From NCBI RefSeq assembly GCF_019278525.1, contig NZ_CP058986.1:2390001-2454000 (forward strand): 64,000 bases of DNA, written 5' to 3'. Origin of the DNA: Polaribacter sp. HaHaR_3_91 (GTDB lineage Bacteria; Bacteroidota; Bacteroidia; Flavobacteriales; Flavobacteriaceae). The translations under genes and the position numbers were made by a program. The notes beneath the pieces were generated by a model. The model saw nothing but the letters and a program-made list of their open reading frames with translations. It made no database searches and had not been told where the DNA came from. Positions 27,893 through 37,026 of the stretch are shown piece after piece; the stretch's first letter is position 1, and each line of letters opens with the position of its first letter.

Positions 27893-29020
27893 ATGATTAA
27901 AAAGGTATTAAAACACATAATGATCACAACTCTTACTATCATAGGCATATTAGTAATCGCTTACTTCTTATTCACAAATTATTACCCAAGTTTTGGTGGA
28001 GATGTTTCTAAAGAGGAACAAGAAACCTACAAAACATCTCAACAATTTAAAAACGGTAAATTTAACAACACCAATCCGGTGCCTAAAGAATTAAGTTTTA
28101 ACGAGAATTTAAAAATAGCTTATACCTTTTTTACTAAAAAAGTACCAAACGCAAGACCTAAAGAAGATTTAAAACCCATTACTATAGATTCTTTAAATAT
28201 TGCTAATTACAAAGGAAAAGCTAGATTGATTTGGTTTGGGCATTCGTCTTTTTTACTACAAATAGACGGGAAAACAATTTTACTAGATCCTATGTTTGGT
28301 AAAGTGCCTGCTCCTCATCCGCTGTTAGGCGCAAATCGTTTTAATGAACAGTTTCCGATAGAAATAGCCAAATTACCAAAAATTGATGCCGTCATTTTTT
28401 CTCACGATCATTTAGATTATGAATCTATTTTAAAGATTAAAGACAAAACCAATCATTTTTATGTTCCCTTAGGTGTGGGTACGCATTTAAAAGCTTGGAA
28501 CATTCCTTCTAATAAAATAACAGAACTAGATTGGTGGCAAAATGTACCGTTAGATAATTTGAACTTGGTGTGTACACCTGCGCAACATTTTTCTGGTAGA
28601 AAATTAAACAACGGACAAAGTACTTTATGGAGTTCTTGGGTTATTCAGTCTAAAAATGAAAACATTTATTTTAGTGGTGATAGTGGCTACGCAAATCACT
28701 TTAAAGAAATTGGTGAAAAATATGGCCCTTTCGATTTAGCTTTGATGGAATGTGGGCAATACAACGAAATGTGGACTGATATACACATGATGCCAGAAGA
28801 AACTGCACAAGCAGGAATTGATGTGCAAGCAGAAAAAATAATTCCGATTCATTGGGGTGGTTTTAAATTGGCAATGCATGAATGGACAGATCCTATTGAG
28901 CGTGTAACTATAAAAGCGAAAGAACTAAACCTAAAAGTAATTACGCCTAAAATTGGTGAAGAAATTATGGTGAAAGATTCTCTACAGACTTACACCAATA
29001 ACTGGTGGAAAGATTTGTAA
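27893..29020 (+). CDS. MBL-fold metallo-hydrolase, NAPE-PLD-like
   Basis: The 375-residue protein has an N-terminal membrane or signal segment (about 11-32) and a metallo-beta-lactamase fold: IWFGHSSFLLQIDGKTILLDPMFG (quoted in part), the metal motif FSHDHLDYES, FSGDSGY, and IPIHWGGF. This combination fits the UlaG/NAPE-PLD-like branch of lipid or phosphodiester hydrolases, probably acting in the envelope. Its stop codon directly touches the left copy of the 235-bp direct repeat that begins the cassette region. Confidence 0.85.
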   Translation: MIKKVLKHIMITTLTIIGILVIAYFLFTNYYPSFGGDVSKEEQETYKTSQQFKNGKFNNTNPVPKELSFNENLKIAYTFFTKKVPNARPKEDLKPITIDSLNIANYKGKARLIWFGHSSFLLQIDGKTILLDPMFGKVPAPHPLLGANRFNEQFPIEIAKLPKIDAVIFSHDHLDYESILKIKDKTNHFYVPLGVGTHLKAWNIPSNKITELDWWQNVPLDNLNLVCTPAQHFSGRKLNNGQSTLWSSWVIQSKNENIYFSGDSGYANHFKEIGEKYGPFDLALMECGQYNEMWTDIHMMPEETAQAGIDVQAEKIIPIHWGGFKLAMHEWTDPIERVTIKAKELNLKVITPKIGEEIMVKDSLQTYTNNWWKDL

Positions 29021-29254
29021 GTATCCTTTTACACTGAAAGAGTTATCAACTTTAAAAGTTGACAATAGTTGTTAAGTTGATTGTAAATATCTCATTTATA
29101 TGATTTGAATACTCTAAATTTGAAACAGATTGATGAAAAAATAAAATTGCTAGATGTTTTCTAAATCTTTATATATTAATAATTTCTGAAAGAATAACTA
29201 GATTTGGTTGTTTTCTTTGGGATATAGTAAGTTTATATTACCTTATAATAAGTT
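29021..29254 (+). repeat. 235-bp direct repeat, copy 1
   Basis: It begins GTATCCTTTTACACTGAAAG and ends CCTTATAATAAGTT. The second copy is at 34097-34332 in the same orientation, nearly identical by eye. Both end in GTT, after which a cassette starts. Both hold TAGATTTG, an exact TAnnTTTG -7 box. There is no credible protein frame. It could be an attI-like array head or an ORF-less cassette. Confidence 0.85.
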
Positions 29255-29359
29255 AGCTTTAATGCGAGAGCTAGTTTAAGGAATTGAAGTTCTGAAAAGG
29301 AAAAAACTGAACTGAATCTAACTCAAAATTGATAAGCATTTGTGACAAGTCAGAAAAAA

Positions 29360-31672
29360 TTAATCTTTAATAATTTTCTTTACATAAACACCTCTAACAA
29401 ATAGAATTTTAAGAATATAAGTTCCTTTACTCAAACTATTTATGTCTATAGAGTTTATTTTTGTTGTAGTTAAAACAGCCCTTCCATTCATATCAAATAA
29501 CTCTATTTTTTTTGGAATAATATCACCATAATTTAAATTAATATAGTCTTTAGTAGGATTAGGAAAAACATTTATATCTCTTTTTATATTTTCATTAATA
29601 CTTAAAGTTTCACAGCTTGTTTTAACTTCTTCTTTATTATTACAACCATCTTTGTTATTACCTATACCAATGTTCTTGATATTATTTTCTAAAAAATCAC
29701 AAACAATATTAATATTACATACTTTTAAATTTGAATTTCCATAAATTCGAATAATCCGTCCAACACTATTTATGTTATTTAAAGAATTAATGTTAGTTAA
29801 GCCATTATTAAAGTTTATATCTATATCTAATCCAACTGATGTTAATAAATCAAATCCTTTTAATTCTTTTAAGGTATTATTAAAGGTAAAACTCAAATTG
29901 AAAGCTATAGAAGATAATTTTTTAAAGCTCTCAAAACTACCAATATTAGTATCATAAATTTTAAAGTTCCCTTTAATTTGTTCTAAATTATTGAATCCAT
30001 TAAAATTAGTTATACTGCTGGTGTTTATATTTAAAGAATTAAAATTCAACAACTTATTAAATCCACTTAAATTAGACACACTAAACTTATACATATTTAA
30101 ATCTGAACCGATTGATTCAAGTTCATTAAAATTGTTTAATTCTACTATTCCACCATTTTCATTAAAACTTAAATAACCTCCAATAGTTTTTAAATTATTA
30201 AATCCACTGAAATCACTAATTGAGTTTTTACTAAAACGAACATTAGATTCAATAGTTTCTAATAAGTTGAACCCACTTATTTCATCTAAATTAGGATTAC
30301 TTTCTATAGATAAAACATCATCTATCTGTTTTAGATTGTTAAATCCTGTAATTTTTGTTAGTGAATTGTTCTTTTCAATTCCAAGTTCTCCTGTTAATTC
30401 TTCAATTTGATTAAAACCTTCAATAGTTTCCAACTGATTACTATGTTGAATTGTAATATTGTTTACAGATCCGGTTAAAGAATTAAAACCGTTAATTGAC
30501 TTTAATGAACTTTGCCATATAGTAAAGCTTCCTTTAATATTTTCTAAACTTGGAAATTCACTTAAGGTCGCTAATTTAGGATTAGAACTGAATCCTAAAT
30601 CGCCTTCAATACTTATTAAATTATCAAAACCGACAACTGTAGTTAATTCATCATTTCGTAACACAGAAAAAAAGGAGCCTCCAATAGTTTCAAGGTCGTT
30701 AAAACCATTTATAGTAATTAAGCTATAATTTTCATAAAAATTCAAAATATCAGCTATAGTTTTAAGTTTATTAAAACCAGATATAGTCTCTGTTCTATTA
30801 TACCTAAATTCTAAATCACCTCCTATATTAGCTAACTCTTCAAACCCTTCAATAATGTTAGTGTAATTATACCAAAATTTAACATCACCAGTAACTATTT
30901 GTAAAGTATCAAAAGCATCTAAAGATATGAAATCATTACTAAATCTAAAGGTTAAATTTCCATTAATTATATTCAGTTTTTCAAACCCACTAAATAGAAT
31001 ATCACTCTCATTACTTTCTATTAAAAAATTACCATTAATAGATTCTAGAAGATTAAATCCATTAATGTCTATAAGTGCATTATTACGTTCTAATAAAATT
31101 CCATTGCTAATAGATATTAGCTTTTTAAAGCCATTAATATGTAAACTTGTATTTTGTTCGAAAATCAAAGTACCTCCAATAGAGGTTAATTCTTTAAATC
31201 CTGCAATTGTTTGAGCACTATTATTAGAGAATTCTAAATTTCCGTTAATATTTTTTAGTTCTTCAAAATCATTTAGGCCAGTTAAATCATTATTATTATT
31301 TAATTTAAAATTACCACTAATTGAAGTCAGGTTTTTTAAACTCTTTAAATTGTCAATAGAATTATTTGAAATGGTAAAATCTCCATCAATTGAAGTCAGA
31401 CTTTCTAATCCATTAATATTTATTGATTGATTAAGTCCTGCAATTGAAAAATCGCCCTTAATTGAAGTAATATTTGATAATCCATCTAAATTTTGGATTT
31501 CATTTGAATAATTATTAATACTTATATTTACGCCTACATCTGTACAGTTAGGAAAATTAACTTTAAATGAATCTATGTCAGATTGAGTATAAAAATTTAA
31601 ACTGTTTGAAGGACATTGGGAATAACCAATATAGATAATAAAAACGAGTAAAAAAGTAAAAGTATTTTTCAT
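29360..31672 (-). CDS. type IX-secreted leucine-rich, receptor-L-like repeat protein
   Basis: The 770-residue protein has a signal peptide (MKNTFTFLLVFIIYIGYSQ). About 25 repeats of 22-24 residues follow the pattern INGFNxLxxIxGxLxIxxNxxL, like Recep_L or bacterial LRR solenoids. The tail (INVFPNPTKDYINL, IELFDMNGR, LSKGTYILKI) is a type IX secretion sorting domain, so the solenoid is exported and attached to or released from the surface. The gene is reversed relative to all other cassettes, and its cassette ends are perfectly complementary (GTTAGCTTT / AAAGCTAAC). Confidence 0.88.
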   Translation of the reverse strand: MKNTFTFLLVFIIYIGYSQCPSNSLNFYTQSDIDSFKVNFPNCTDVGVNISINNYSNEIQNLDGLSNITSIKGDFSIAGLNQSININGLESLTSIDGDFTISNNSIDNLKSLKNLTSISGNFKLNNNNDLTGLNDFEELKNINGNLEFSNNSAQTIAGFKELTSIGGTLIFEQNTSLHINGFKKLISISNGILLERNNALIDINGFNLLESINGNFLIESNESDILFSGFEKLNIINGNLTFRFSNDFISLDAFDTLQIVTGDVKFWYNYTNIIEGFEELANIGGDLEFRYNRTETISGFNKLKTIADILNFYENYSLITINGFNDLETIGGSFFSVLRNDELTTVVGFDNLISIEGDLGFSSNPKLATLSEFPSLENIKGSFTIWQSSLKSINGFNSLTGSVNNITIQHSNQLETIEGFNQIEELTGELGIEKNNSLTKITGFNNLKQIDDVLSIESNPNLDEISGFNLLETIESNVRFSKNSISDFSGFNNLKTIGGYLSFNENGGIVELNNFNELESIGSDLNMYKFSVSNLSGFNKLLNFNSLNINTSSITNFNGFNNLEQIKGNFKIYDTNIGSFESFKKLSSIAFNLSFTFNNTLKELKGFDLLTSVGLDIDINFNNGLTNINSLNNINSVGRIIRIYGNSNLKVCNINIVCDFLENNIKNIGIGNNKDGCNNKEEVKTSCETLSINENIKRDINVFPNPTKDYINLNYGDIIPKKIELFDMNGRAVLTTTKINSIDINSLSKGTYILKILFVRGVYVKKIIKD

Positions 31673-31799
31673 ATTTTTATTGTAAAAATAAATAAATTTT
31701 ATCAAGACTAAAATATTTCAACCTCTTTGTTTAATTCAAAAAACGGGAATTAATACTCGTTTTAAACAATTAATTCTAAACAAAAATGCACTAAAAGCT

Positions 31800-31925
31800 A
31801 ACACCGTGTATAATTTATTGCTGGTTTTAGCTTATTTTAGAAAATCCTACGGATTTTCTAAAATCTGTGTTCTATTTACTAACTTTACTGCTTAAACCAC
31901 GCAACAAACCATACACAACAACGTT
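31800..31925. repeat. attC-like hairpin site R1 (complete)
   Basis: The left arm AACACCGTGTATAATTTATT pairs with the right arm ending CAAACCATACACAACAACGTT, given here in part. An inner perfect palindrome, TAGAAAATCC/GGATTTTCTA, lies in the middle. In the outer stem, three positions are A opposite C on the top strand and thus T-G pairs on the bottom strand, so the bottom strand folds better. Flanking bases belong to the cassettes on each side. Confidence 0.8.
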
Positions 31926-32004
31926 CTACGCAATTTAAAAACATCTAAATTGTAACATATTAATATTTTAATATACTAATACCCTGAACAATAACATACA
32001 AGAA

Positions 32005-32196
32005 ATGAAAAAAAATAATGGAACGACCTTTATGGTAATAGGATTGATGTTTACAACTCTTGGTTTAACAATTTTGAACGAACACAAAATTTTACAATAT
32101 AGCGCTCTAACTTTTGGAGTTACATTAACAATATATAGTGTATTTGTATCTGACAAATGGAAAAAAACCAAAAAAAAATGGAAAATTAAAATTTAG
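32005..32196 (+). CDS. small two-helix membrane protein
   Basis: The 63-residue protein has two membrane helices (about 8-25 and 30-48) and a strongly basic tail, KWKKTKKKWKIKI. It is the only gene of a cassette bounded by GTTCTACGC (31923-31931) and GCGTAGAAC (32405-32413), which are perfect reverse complements. The 208 bp after the stop appear non-coding. Not recognised; small membrane proteins of this kind are common cassette cargo. Confidence 0.6.
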   Translation: MKKNNGTTFMVIGLMFTTLGLTILNEHKILQYSALTFGVTLTIYSVFVSDKWKKTKKKWKIKI

Positions 32197-32410
32197 CAAA
32201 TTAATAAAAGAAATAAATTAAAACGATTGAATAAAATACTCTGAGTCGGAACAAAATGCCGTATTTAATCTTGCGGAATTATTACTCAAACGAAATTTAT
32301 AAATGTTGCATAAAAATGCACTAAGAAACAAAATTTACGCTTCCGAAATTTAACTAGTTTGTAAAATTGAAAACTGAAAGAAAAATTAAGCGGAATAAAA
32401 AACAGCGTAG

Positions 32411-32440
32411 AACACCGTGTGTAATTACCTAAATAAAAAT
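32411..32440. repeat. attC-like site R0, left arm only
   Basis: AACACCGTGTGTAATTACC follows the cassette end GCGTAG. The right arm is missing: the next gene starts only 13 bp later. Confidence 0.6.
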
Positions 32441-32453
32441 TAAAAGCAACCAT

Positions 32454-34052
32454 ATGAAAAAACCTTTACTTTTTTTAGTCTCATTATTAATTTGCTGTAA
32501 CATAAATGCTCAAATACAGGTTTCTAATTTCACTTACAATAATCTTCAAAATTCGCATCCTATAGGATTACAGGAGTTTAATGGAAAGATTTTCTTTTCA
32601 GCTGTAAATGATGGTTCTGGCAGAGAGTTATGGTCAAGTAATGGCACATCTTCAAAGACGAATTTAGTAATAGATATTAAACCTGGTGAAACTGACGGAT
32701 TAACCAATTTAAACTCAACAACACTTAATAATGAATTGTACTTTGTTGCAAATGATGACAATAGCTATTCAGGTGGAGAAATTTGGAAAACAAGTGGAGA
32801 AACAGTAGGTTCTTCTCTAGTAACAAAATACACAGGGAAATTATTTGGATTAACAACTGTTGGAAGTCTAATTTATATAACAATAAAAACTGATGATACT
32901 ACTTTACAAATTTGGAAATCTGACGGGACTGATTTAGGAACAGTATTAGTAAAAGATAATATCGCCATATGGGGTGTGCCTACATTTCAAGGTAGTGTAA
33001 ATAACATTTTCATTTACACCATCCAAGTACCATCAACTAATAACTCTAGAGTATGGAGGAGCGACGGAACTGATTCAGGAACTTATGAACTTACTAAAGA
33101 ATTAGATGGTAATGGATCTACAGGCAGTACTTCTAATTTTAGTCAGTATATAAAATACAACAACAAATTATATTTTATTACTCGTTATTCTTTATATGAA
33201 ACAGATGGCACTATTAATGGAACGAACAATATTACAAGTGTATGGAATGCTCAGAATGATATAGTGAGTTTTGGTGATGTAATTGAGTTAAATGGCAAAA
33301 TGTTTTTTTCCTTTTTTTCTAAAAATTTGAATAAATTATCTATTTATAAATCTGATGGCACATTTAATGGCACTTCAGAAATTTACACAGTAACCAATAG
33401 CCAATATTTTTACCCTTCATATTTAAATACATCTGGCGATAATTTAATTTTTTCTTCTGTGAATACTAATAACGGTACTTCGCTATTTTATTTAGACAGT
33501 AATACTAATTTAGTCACAGAAATCATTGAAATAGACCAAGCATCACAAGAACCAATTATCTTTAAACATTCTCATTCAGCATTATCTTTAGATAATATAA
33601 ATGGAAATCTTTTTTTTGTTAGTTCACCTAAAAATTCTACAAGTAAAAAAGGGTGGATTTTAGATAAAAGTTCTACAACTTTAAATCCTGTTGAAGAATT
33701 AGACAACCTATTTCATGGCATTGGGCAAAAAATCATCTATAAAAATGACTTATACTATTCTAAAGATTATCAACTATGGAAATTTAATACTAATAGCCTT
33801 AGTATAAATACATTTAAAAATAATCAAGAATTGCAAGTCTTTCCAAATCCTACATCAGATTTTATTTACTTTAATAGACCAGATGATATTTCTCAAATTA
33901 AAGTCTATGATTTAAATGGAAAGCTAGTTTTTAAAGAAAATAATTTCACAAATAACACAATACACCTGGGCAACTTAAAATCAGGATCCTACATTATTAA
34001 AATAATTAATAAGAATCATAGTATTACGAACAGAAAACTATTAAAAAAATAA
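32454..34052 (+). CDS. type IX-secreted ELWxSDGT-repeat protein
   Basis: The 532-residue protein has a signal peptide (MKKPLLFLVSLLICCNINAQ), a run of beta repeats with the hallmark ELWSSNGT / IWKSDGTDLGT / VWRSDGTDSGT / IYKSDGTFNGT, and a C-terminal type IX sorting domain (LQVFPNPTSDFIYF, IKVYDLNGKLVF, LKSGSYIIKI). It probably forms a beta-propeller-like surface protein. It sits between two partial attC-like sites, 13 bp and 8 bp away. Confidence 0.85.
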   Translation: MKKPLLFLVSLLICCNINAQIQVSNFTYNNLQNSHPIGLQEFNGKIFFSAVNDGSGRELWSSNGTSSKTNLVIDIKPGETDGLTNLNSTTLNNELYFVANDDNSYSGGEIWKTSGETVGSSLVTKYTGKLFGLTTVGSLIYITIKTDDTTLQIWKSDGTDLGTVLVKDNIAIWGVPTFQGSVNNIFIYTIQVPSTNNSRVWRSDGTDSGTYELTKELDGNGSTGSTSNFSQYIKYNNKLYFITRYSLYETDGTINGTNNITSVWNAQNDIVSFGDVIELNGKMFFSFFSKNLNKLSIYKSDGTFNGTSEIYTVTNSQYFYPSYLNTSGDNLIFSSVNTNNGTSLFYLDSNTNLVTEIIEIDQASQEPIIFKHSHSALSLDNINGNLFFVSSPKNSTSKKGWILDKSSTTLNPVEELDNLFHGIGQKIIYKNDLYYSKDYQLWKFNTNSLSINTFKNNQELQVFPNPTSDFIYFNRPDDISQIKVYDLNGKLVFKENNFTNNTIHLGNLKSGSYIIKIINKNHSITNRKLLKK

Positions 34053-34060
34053 CTTTTGTA

Positions 34061-34096
34061 AACACCCAGTGTAATTCACCCCTTAAACAACGCAAC
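34061..34096. repeat. attC-like site R2, interrupted by the 235-bp repeat
   Basis: The left arm AACACCCAGTGTAATTC is followed by TTAAACAACGCAAC, which matches the right arm of R1 up to the base where copy 2 of the direct repeat begins (GTATCC). The rest of the right arm is gone, so the repeat seems to have replaced it. Confidence 0.6.
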
Positions 34097-34332
34097 GTAT
34101 CCTTTTCACATTGAAAGACTTATCAACATTAAAAAGTTGACAATAGTTGTTAAGTTGATTGTAAAAATATCATTTATATGATTTGAATACTCTAAATTTG
34201 AAACAGATTGATGAAAAAATAAAATTGCTAGACGTTTTCTAAATCTTTATGTATTAATAATTCCTGAAAGAATAATTAGATTTGGTTGTTTTCTTTGGGA
34301 TATAGCAAGGTATTATTACCTTATAATAAGTT
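34097..34332 (+). repeat. 235-bp direct repeat, copy 2
   Basis: Same orientation and nearly the same sequence as 29021-29254. It starts inside a broken attC-like arm and ends ATAATAAGTT, where the next cassette begins with GGCAAC. Confidence 0.85.
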
Positions 34333-34362
34333 GGCAACAAGCTAAAAAACAACACTAACTGA

Positions 34363-35616
34363 ATGACAACAAACGAAGTAAGAAAAATAATTGCTGATTC
34401 CGAACATTCAGATTGGTACGAATCTATAAACTTACATATCACATATCCACATTTGGATTTTGACCAAACATTAACAGGGTTTAGTTCTATTCATAAGTTT
34501 TTAGAACAACAGATTAATGGATGGGACAAGTTTGGAGAAAATATTCCTAGCGAACTAAAGGTTTCTAAAAAACATTTTTCTACATTTAAATCAAGACTTG
34601 AAAACCACTTGAACTCATTCATTAATTCCAATCACAATGAAAGTCAATTAAATAATTCTTGGAATTCGGAAAAAAATCAAATTCAAAACAATAAGACATT
34701 ATTTGTATTTGACTCACCTCAAACTGAATTTCTAATAAAGATTCATAGAGAGATTCCTAAATACTACGCTGGAGCTTATAATTTTGTAATGGGAAATTAT
34801 AACATTTCAAATAAGGAATCTATGATTGGACATCTTTTAGCGTATGAGTTTGAACTAAAAGACTACACAGAAATAACAAAACGCAGAGATAAGGAAAAAT
34901 CTTCAATTGGTCGTTTAAGAAATGACTTTAGGAGCCAATTATCAGAAAGCGAAACTCAGTTAGCAGAACATCTAAAGTCTGCTAATGTTGAATTTAAGAA
35001 CTACACGCAAAAAATTGACGAATTAAAAACCGAAAAAGAAACTCATTTTGAAGATTGGTTTGGTAATTCTAAAAAAGAATTTACAGATTTCGATACTGCT
35101 TCAAAGGAGAAAATAGCGGATTTAGAGCATACTTATGAGGAATTATTAAGATTAAAAAAGCCAGCCGAATATTGGAATCAGAGAGCAACGAAATTAAATA
35201 AAGAAGGATGGAAAGCCATTTATTGGTTAGTTGGATTAGTTGCTTTTGCTTGTATAACTTTATACTTTTTATTATGGTTAACACCTGATGGAATGTTATT
35301 AAGCTTCATAAAAGGACAAGCAAGCGCAATTAAATGGTCTATTATTTATGTGACATTTATTTCATTTTTAGCATTTGGAATACGAGCTTTAAATAAAGTT
35401 GCTTTTAGTGCATTTCACCTTTCTAGAGATGCAGAAGAAAGAGAACAATTAACATACGTTTATTTATCATTAATTAAGGATTCAGCAGTAGATGAAAAAG
35501 ATAAATCCTTAATAATGCAATCGTTATTTAGTCGAGCAGAAACTGGTTTATTAAAAGGAGATTCTGGACCTGCAATGCCAAATGATATAACAGGAAAAAT
35601 ATTTGGCGGAAATTAA
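34363..35616 (+). CDS. coiled-coil membrane protein, DUF6161-like
   Basis: The 417-residue protein has an N-terminal globular part, a long charged coiled coil (about 165-275), then two membrane helices (about 286-307 and 322-341) and a helical C-terminal part ending near the membrane. This layout and WNQRATKLNKEGWKAIYWLV fit what I remember of DUF6161, but that is not certain. Its cassette ends are perfect complements: GTTGGCAAC (34330-34338) and GTTGCCAAC (35623-35631). A defence or membrane-remodelling role is only a guess from context. Confidence 0.6.
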   Translation: MTTNEVRKIIADSEHSDWYESINLHITYPHLDFDQTLTGFSSIHKFLEQQINGWDKFGENIPSELKVSKKHFSTFKSRLENHLNSFINSNHNESQLNNSWNSEKNQIQNNKTLFVFDSPQTEFLIKIHREIPKYYAGAYNFVMGNYNISNKESMIGHLLAYEFELKDYTEITKRRDKEKSSIGRLRNDFRSQLSESETQLAEHLKSANVEFKNYTQKIDELKTEKETHFEDWFGNSKKEFTDFDTASKEKIADLEHTYEELLRLKKPAEYWNQRATKLNKEGWKAIYWLVGLVAFACITLYFLLWLTPDGMLLSFIKGQASAIKWSIIYVTFISFLAFGIRALNKVAFSAFHLSRDAEEREQLTYVYLSLIKDSAVDEKDKSLIMQSLFSRAETGLLKGDSGPAMPNDITGKIFGGN

Positions 35617-35628
35617 AAGCCAGTTGCC

Positions 35629-35707
35629 AACACCGTGTATAATTTATTACTTGGTTCTCGCCTACTTACGAAAATCCTCGCGGATTTTGAACTGCTCCCA
35701 AAAAGTT
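35629..35707. repeat. attC-like hairpin site R3 (short form)
   Basis: The left arm AACACCGTGTATAATTTATT starts 13 bp after a stop codon. The inner palindrome is GAAAATCC/GGATTTT. The right arm is degenerate but still ends in GTT, where the next cassette starts. Confidence 0.7.
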
Positions 35708-35739
35708 AGACACAAGCTGAAAAAACCATTCCGAATACA

Positions 35740-36888
35740 ATGAACAAACGAAAAATAGTTTCAGGAATAATTATAATTCTACTTTCCTATTTGTTCTATT
35801 GGGCTTTTGAGCCTTATAGTTTAAATCCATTTTCAGACAAGCCAATTTCACTATCAGAAAGTCAAAATCATCTAAATTGCAACAACTTAAATAGTTTTAG
35901 CTTCAAAGCTGATAGTATTATTAATTCCGCAATAAATAAAAATGAGTTTTTAGCAACTTCAACAGCTGTTTATTCAGAAAAATGTGGAAATTGGTTATCT
36001 ACAGCAGGATTTTTAAATAAAGGAAATCAAGAAAAACCGTCTAAAAATAGTCAGTTCAGAATTGCATCTGTGAGTAAACCAATGACAGCTATTGCTATTC
36101 TTCAACTTTACGAAAAAGGAAAAATAAATTTAGATTTACCAATCCAAAACTATTTACCTGAATTTCCAAAAAAGAAAAAAGGAGAAATTACAATTCGTCA
36201 ATTATTAAATCATACATCTGGAATTCCTCATTACAAATCTGATTTAGGAATTTTCAACTTTACTCACTATGACAATTGCGAAAAAGCTCTTGAAAAATTT
36301 GAGAATAGAGAACTAGTTTTTAAACCAGATACTGAATTTTTATATTCATCATTTGGTTACACACTACTTGGTGCAATTTTAGAGAAAGTTTCAGGAAAAT
36401 CATATCAAACTTATATGCACGAAAATATTTGGAAACCAGCAAATATGACTAACACTAATTTAAAACAGACTAAAACAAATGTTTACATAAAACTCGGAAA
36501 TCATTTTTACAGAAGTCCAAAAAATGATTTGAGTTACACATATTCTGGTGGAGGAATACAATCAACAGCAGAAGACCTTCTAAAATTTGGAAAAGGTGTC
36601 TTAAATTATAAGTTTTTAAATCCTTCGACAACAAAACTAATGATTCAGTTGACTAATAACAGTAAGGAAATGGAATATACTTTCGGATGGGATAATTGGA
36701 AAAGTCCTAAATTTGGAAAAGTCATTGAACATAATGGAACACAAGTTGGGTCAAGTAGCTATTTTAGAATATATTTTGATAAAAAAGTGGTAGTTGCTAC
36801 TTTAGCAAATAATTTGAATTCAAGCGAAGCAGTTCGAAATTTATCAATTAAACTTTCATATCTATTATTAGAAATGGAAAAAGAATAA
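35740..36888 (+). CDS. class C beta-lactamase-fold serine hydrolase
   Basis: The 382-residue protein has an N-terminal membrane or signal segment (about 7-25) and the serine penicillin-recognition fold: the SxxK motif in RIASVSKPMTAIA, the Tyr motif YSSFGYTLLGAIL, and a third motif HNGTQVGSSS. It is more likely a peptidase/esterase of the AmpC-like family than a resistance enzyme. Its cassette ends GTTAGACAC and GATGCCTAAC pair with two bottom-strand G-T wobbles. Confidence 0.85.
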   Translation: MNKRKIVSGIIIILLSYLFYWAFEPYSLNPFSDKPISLSESQNHLNCNNLNSFSFKADSIINSAINKNEFLATSTAVYSEKCGNWLSTAGFLNKGNQEKPSKNSQFRIASVSKPMTAIAILQLYEKGKINLDLPIQNYLPEFPKKKKGEITIRQLLNHTSGIPHYKSDLGIFNFTHYDNCEKALEKFENRELVFKPDTEFLYSSFGYTLLGAILEKVSGKSYQTYMHENIWKPANMTNTNLKQTKTNVYIKLGNHFYRSPKNDLSYTYSGGGIQSTAEDLLKFGKGVLNYKFLNPSTTKLMIQLTNNSKEMEYTFGWDNWKSPKFGKVIEHNGTQVGSSSYFRIYFDKKVVVATLANNLNSSEAVRNLSIKLSYLLLEMEKE

Positions 36889-36902
36889 AAAGCCAGATGC
36901 CT

Positions 36903-37026
36903 AACACCATGTATAATTAATTTCCTGGTGATAAACTACTTACGAAAATTCTTACGGATTTTCTATTCAGTTTTTATTTGTTAAATTACGTGCTTTACCA
37001 CGCAGCTAATCTTATACAAAAACTTT
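36903..37026. repeat. attC-like hairpin site R4 (degenerate)
   Basis: The left arm AACACCATGTATAATTAATT starts 15 bp after a stop codon. The inner palindrome is GAAAATTC/GGATTTTC. The right part TTTACCACGCAGC...TTATACAAAAAC matches R1 but is diverged, and the terminal GTT reads TTT. Confidence 0.65.

Noticed and set aside
27893..29020. MBL-fold gene as the first cassette of the array
   Set aside because: No GTT core at its start and no AACACC left arm at its end; it only abuts the 235-bp repeat.
29772..31214. Several open frames of 60-95 codons on the plus strand across the solenoid gene
   Set aside because: They are antisense shadows of the regular Leu/Asn repeats of the minus-strand protein, which has a signal peptide, repeats and a sorting domain.
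29360..31672. CRISPR-like periodic repeats
   Set aside because: The period of about 66-72 bp is the coding repeat of the solenoid protein; there are no constant direct repeats with variable spacers and no cas genes.
34254..34442. Minus-strand frame of 62 codons
   Set aside because: It spans the end of the direct repeat, a cassette joint and the start of another gene, so it is not a unit that could be maintained.
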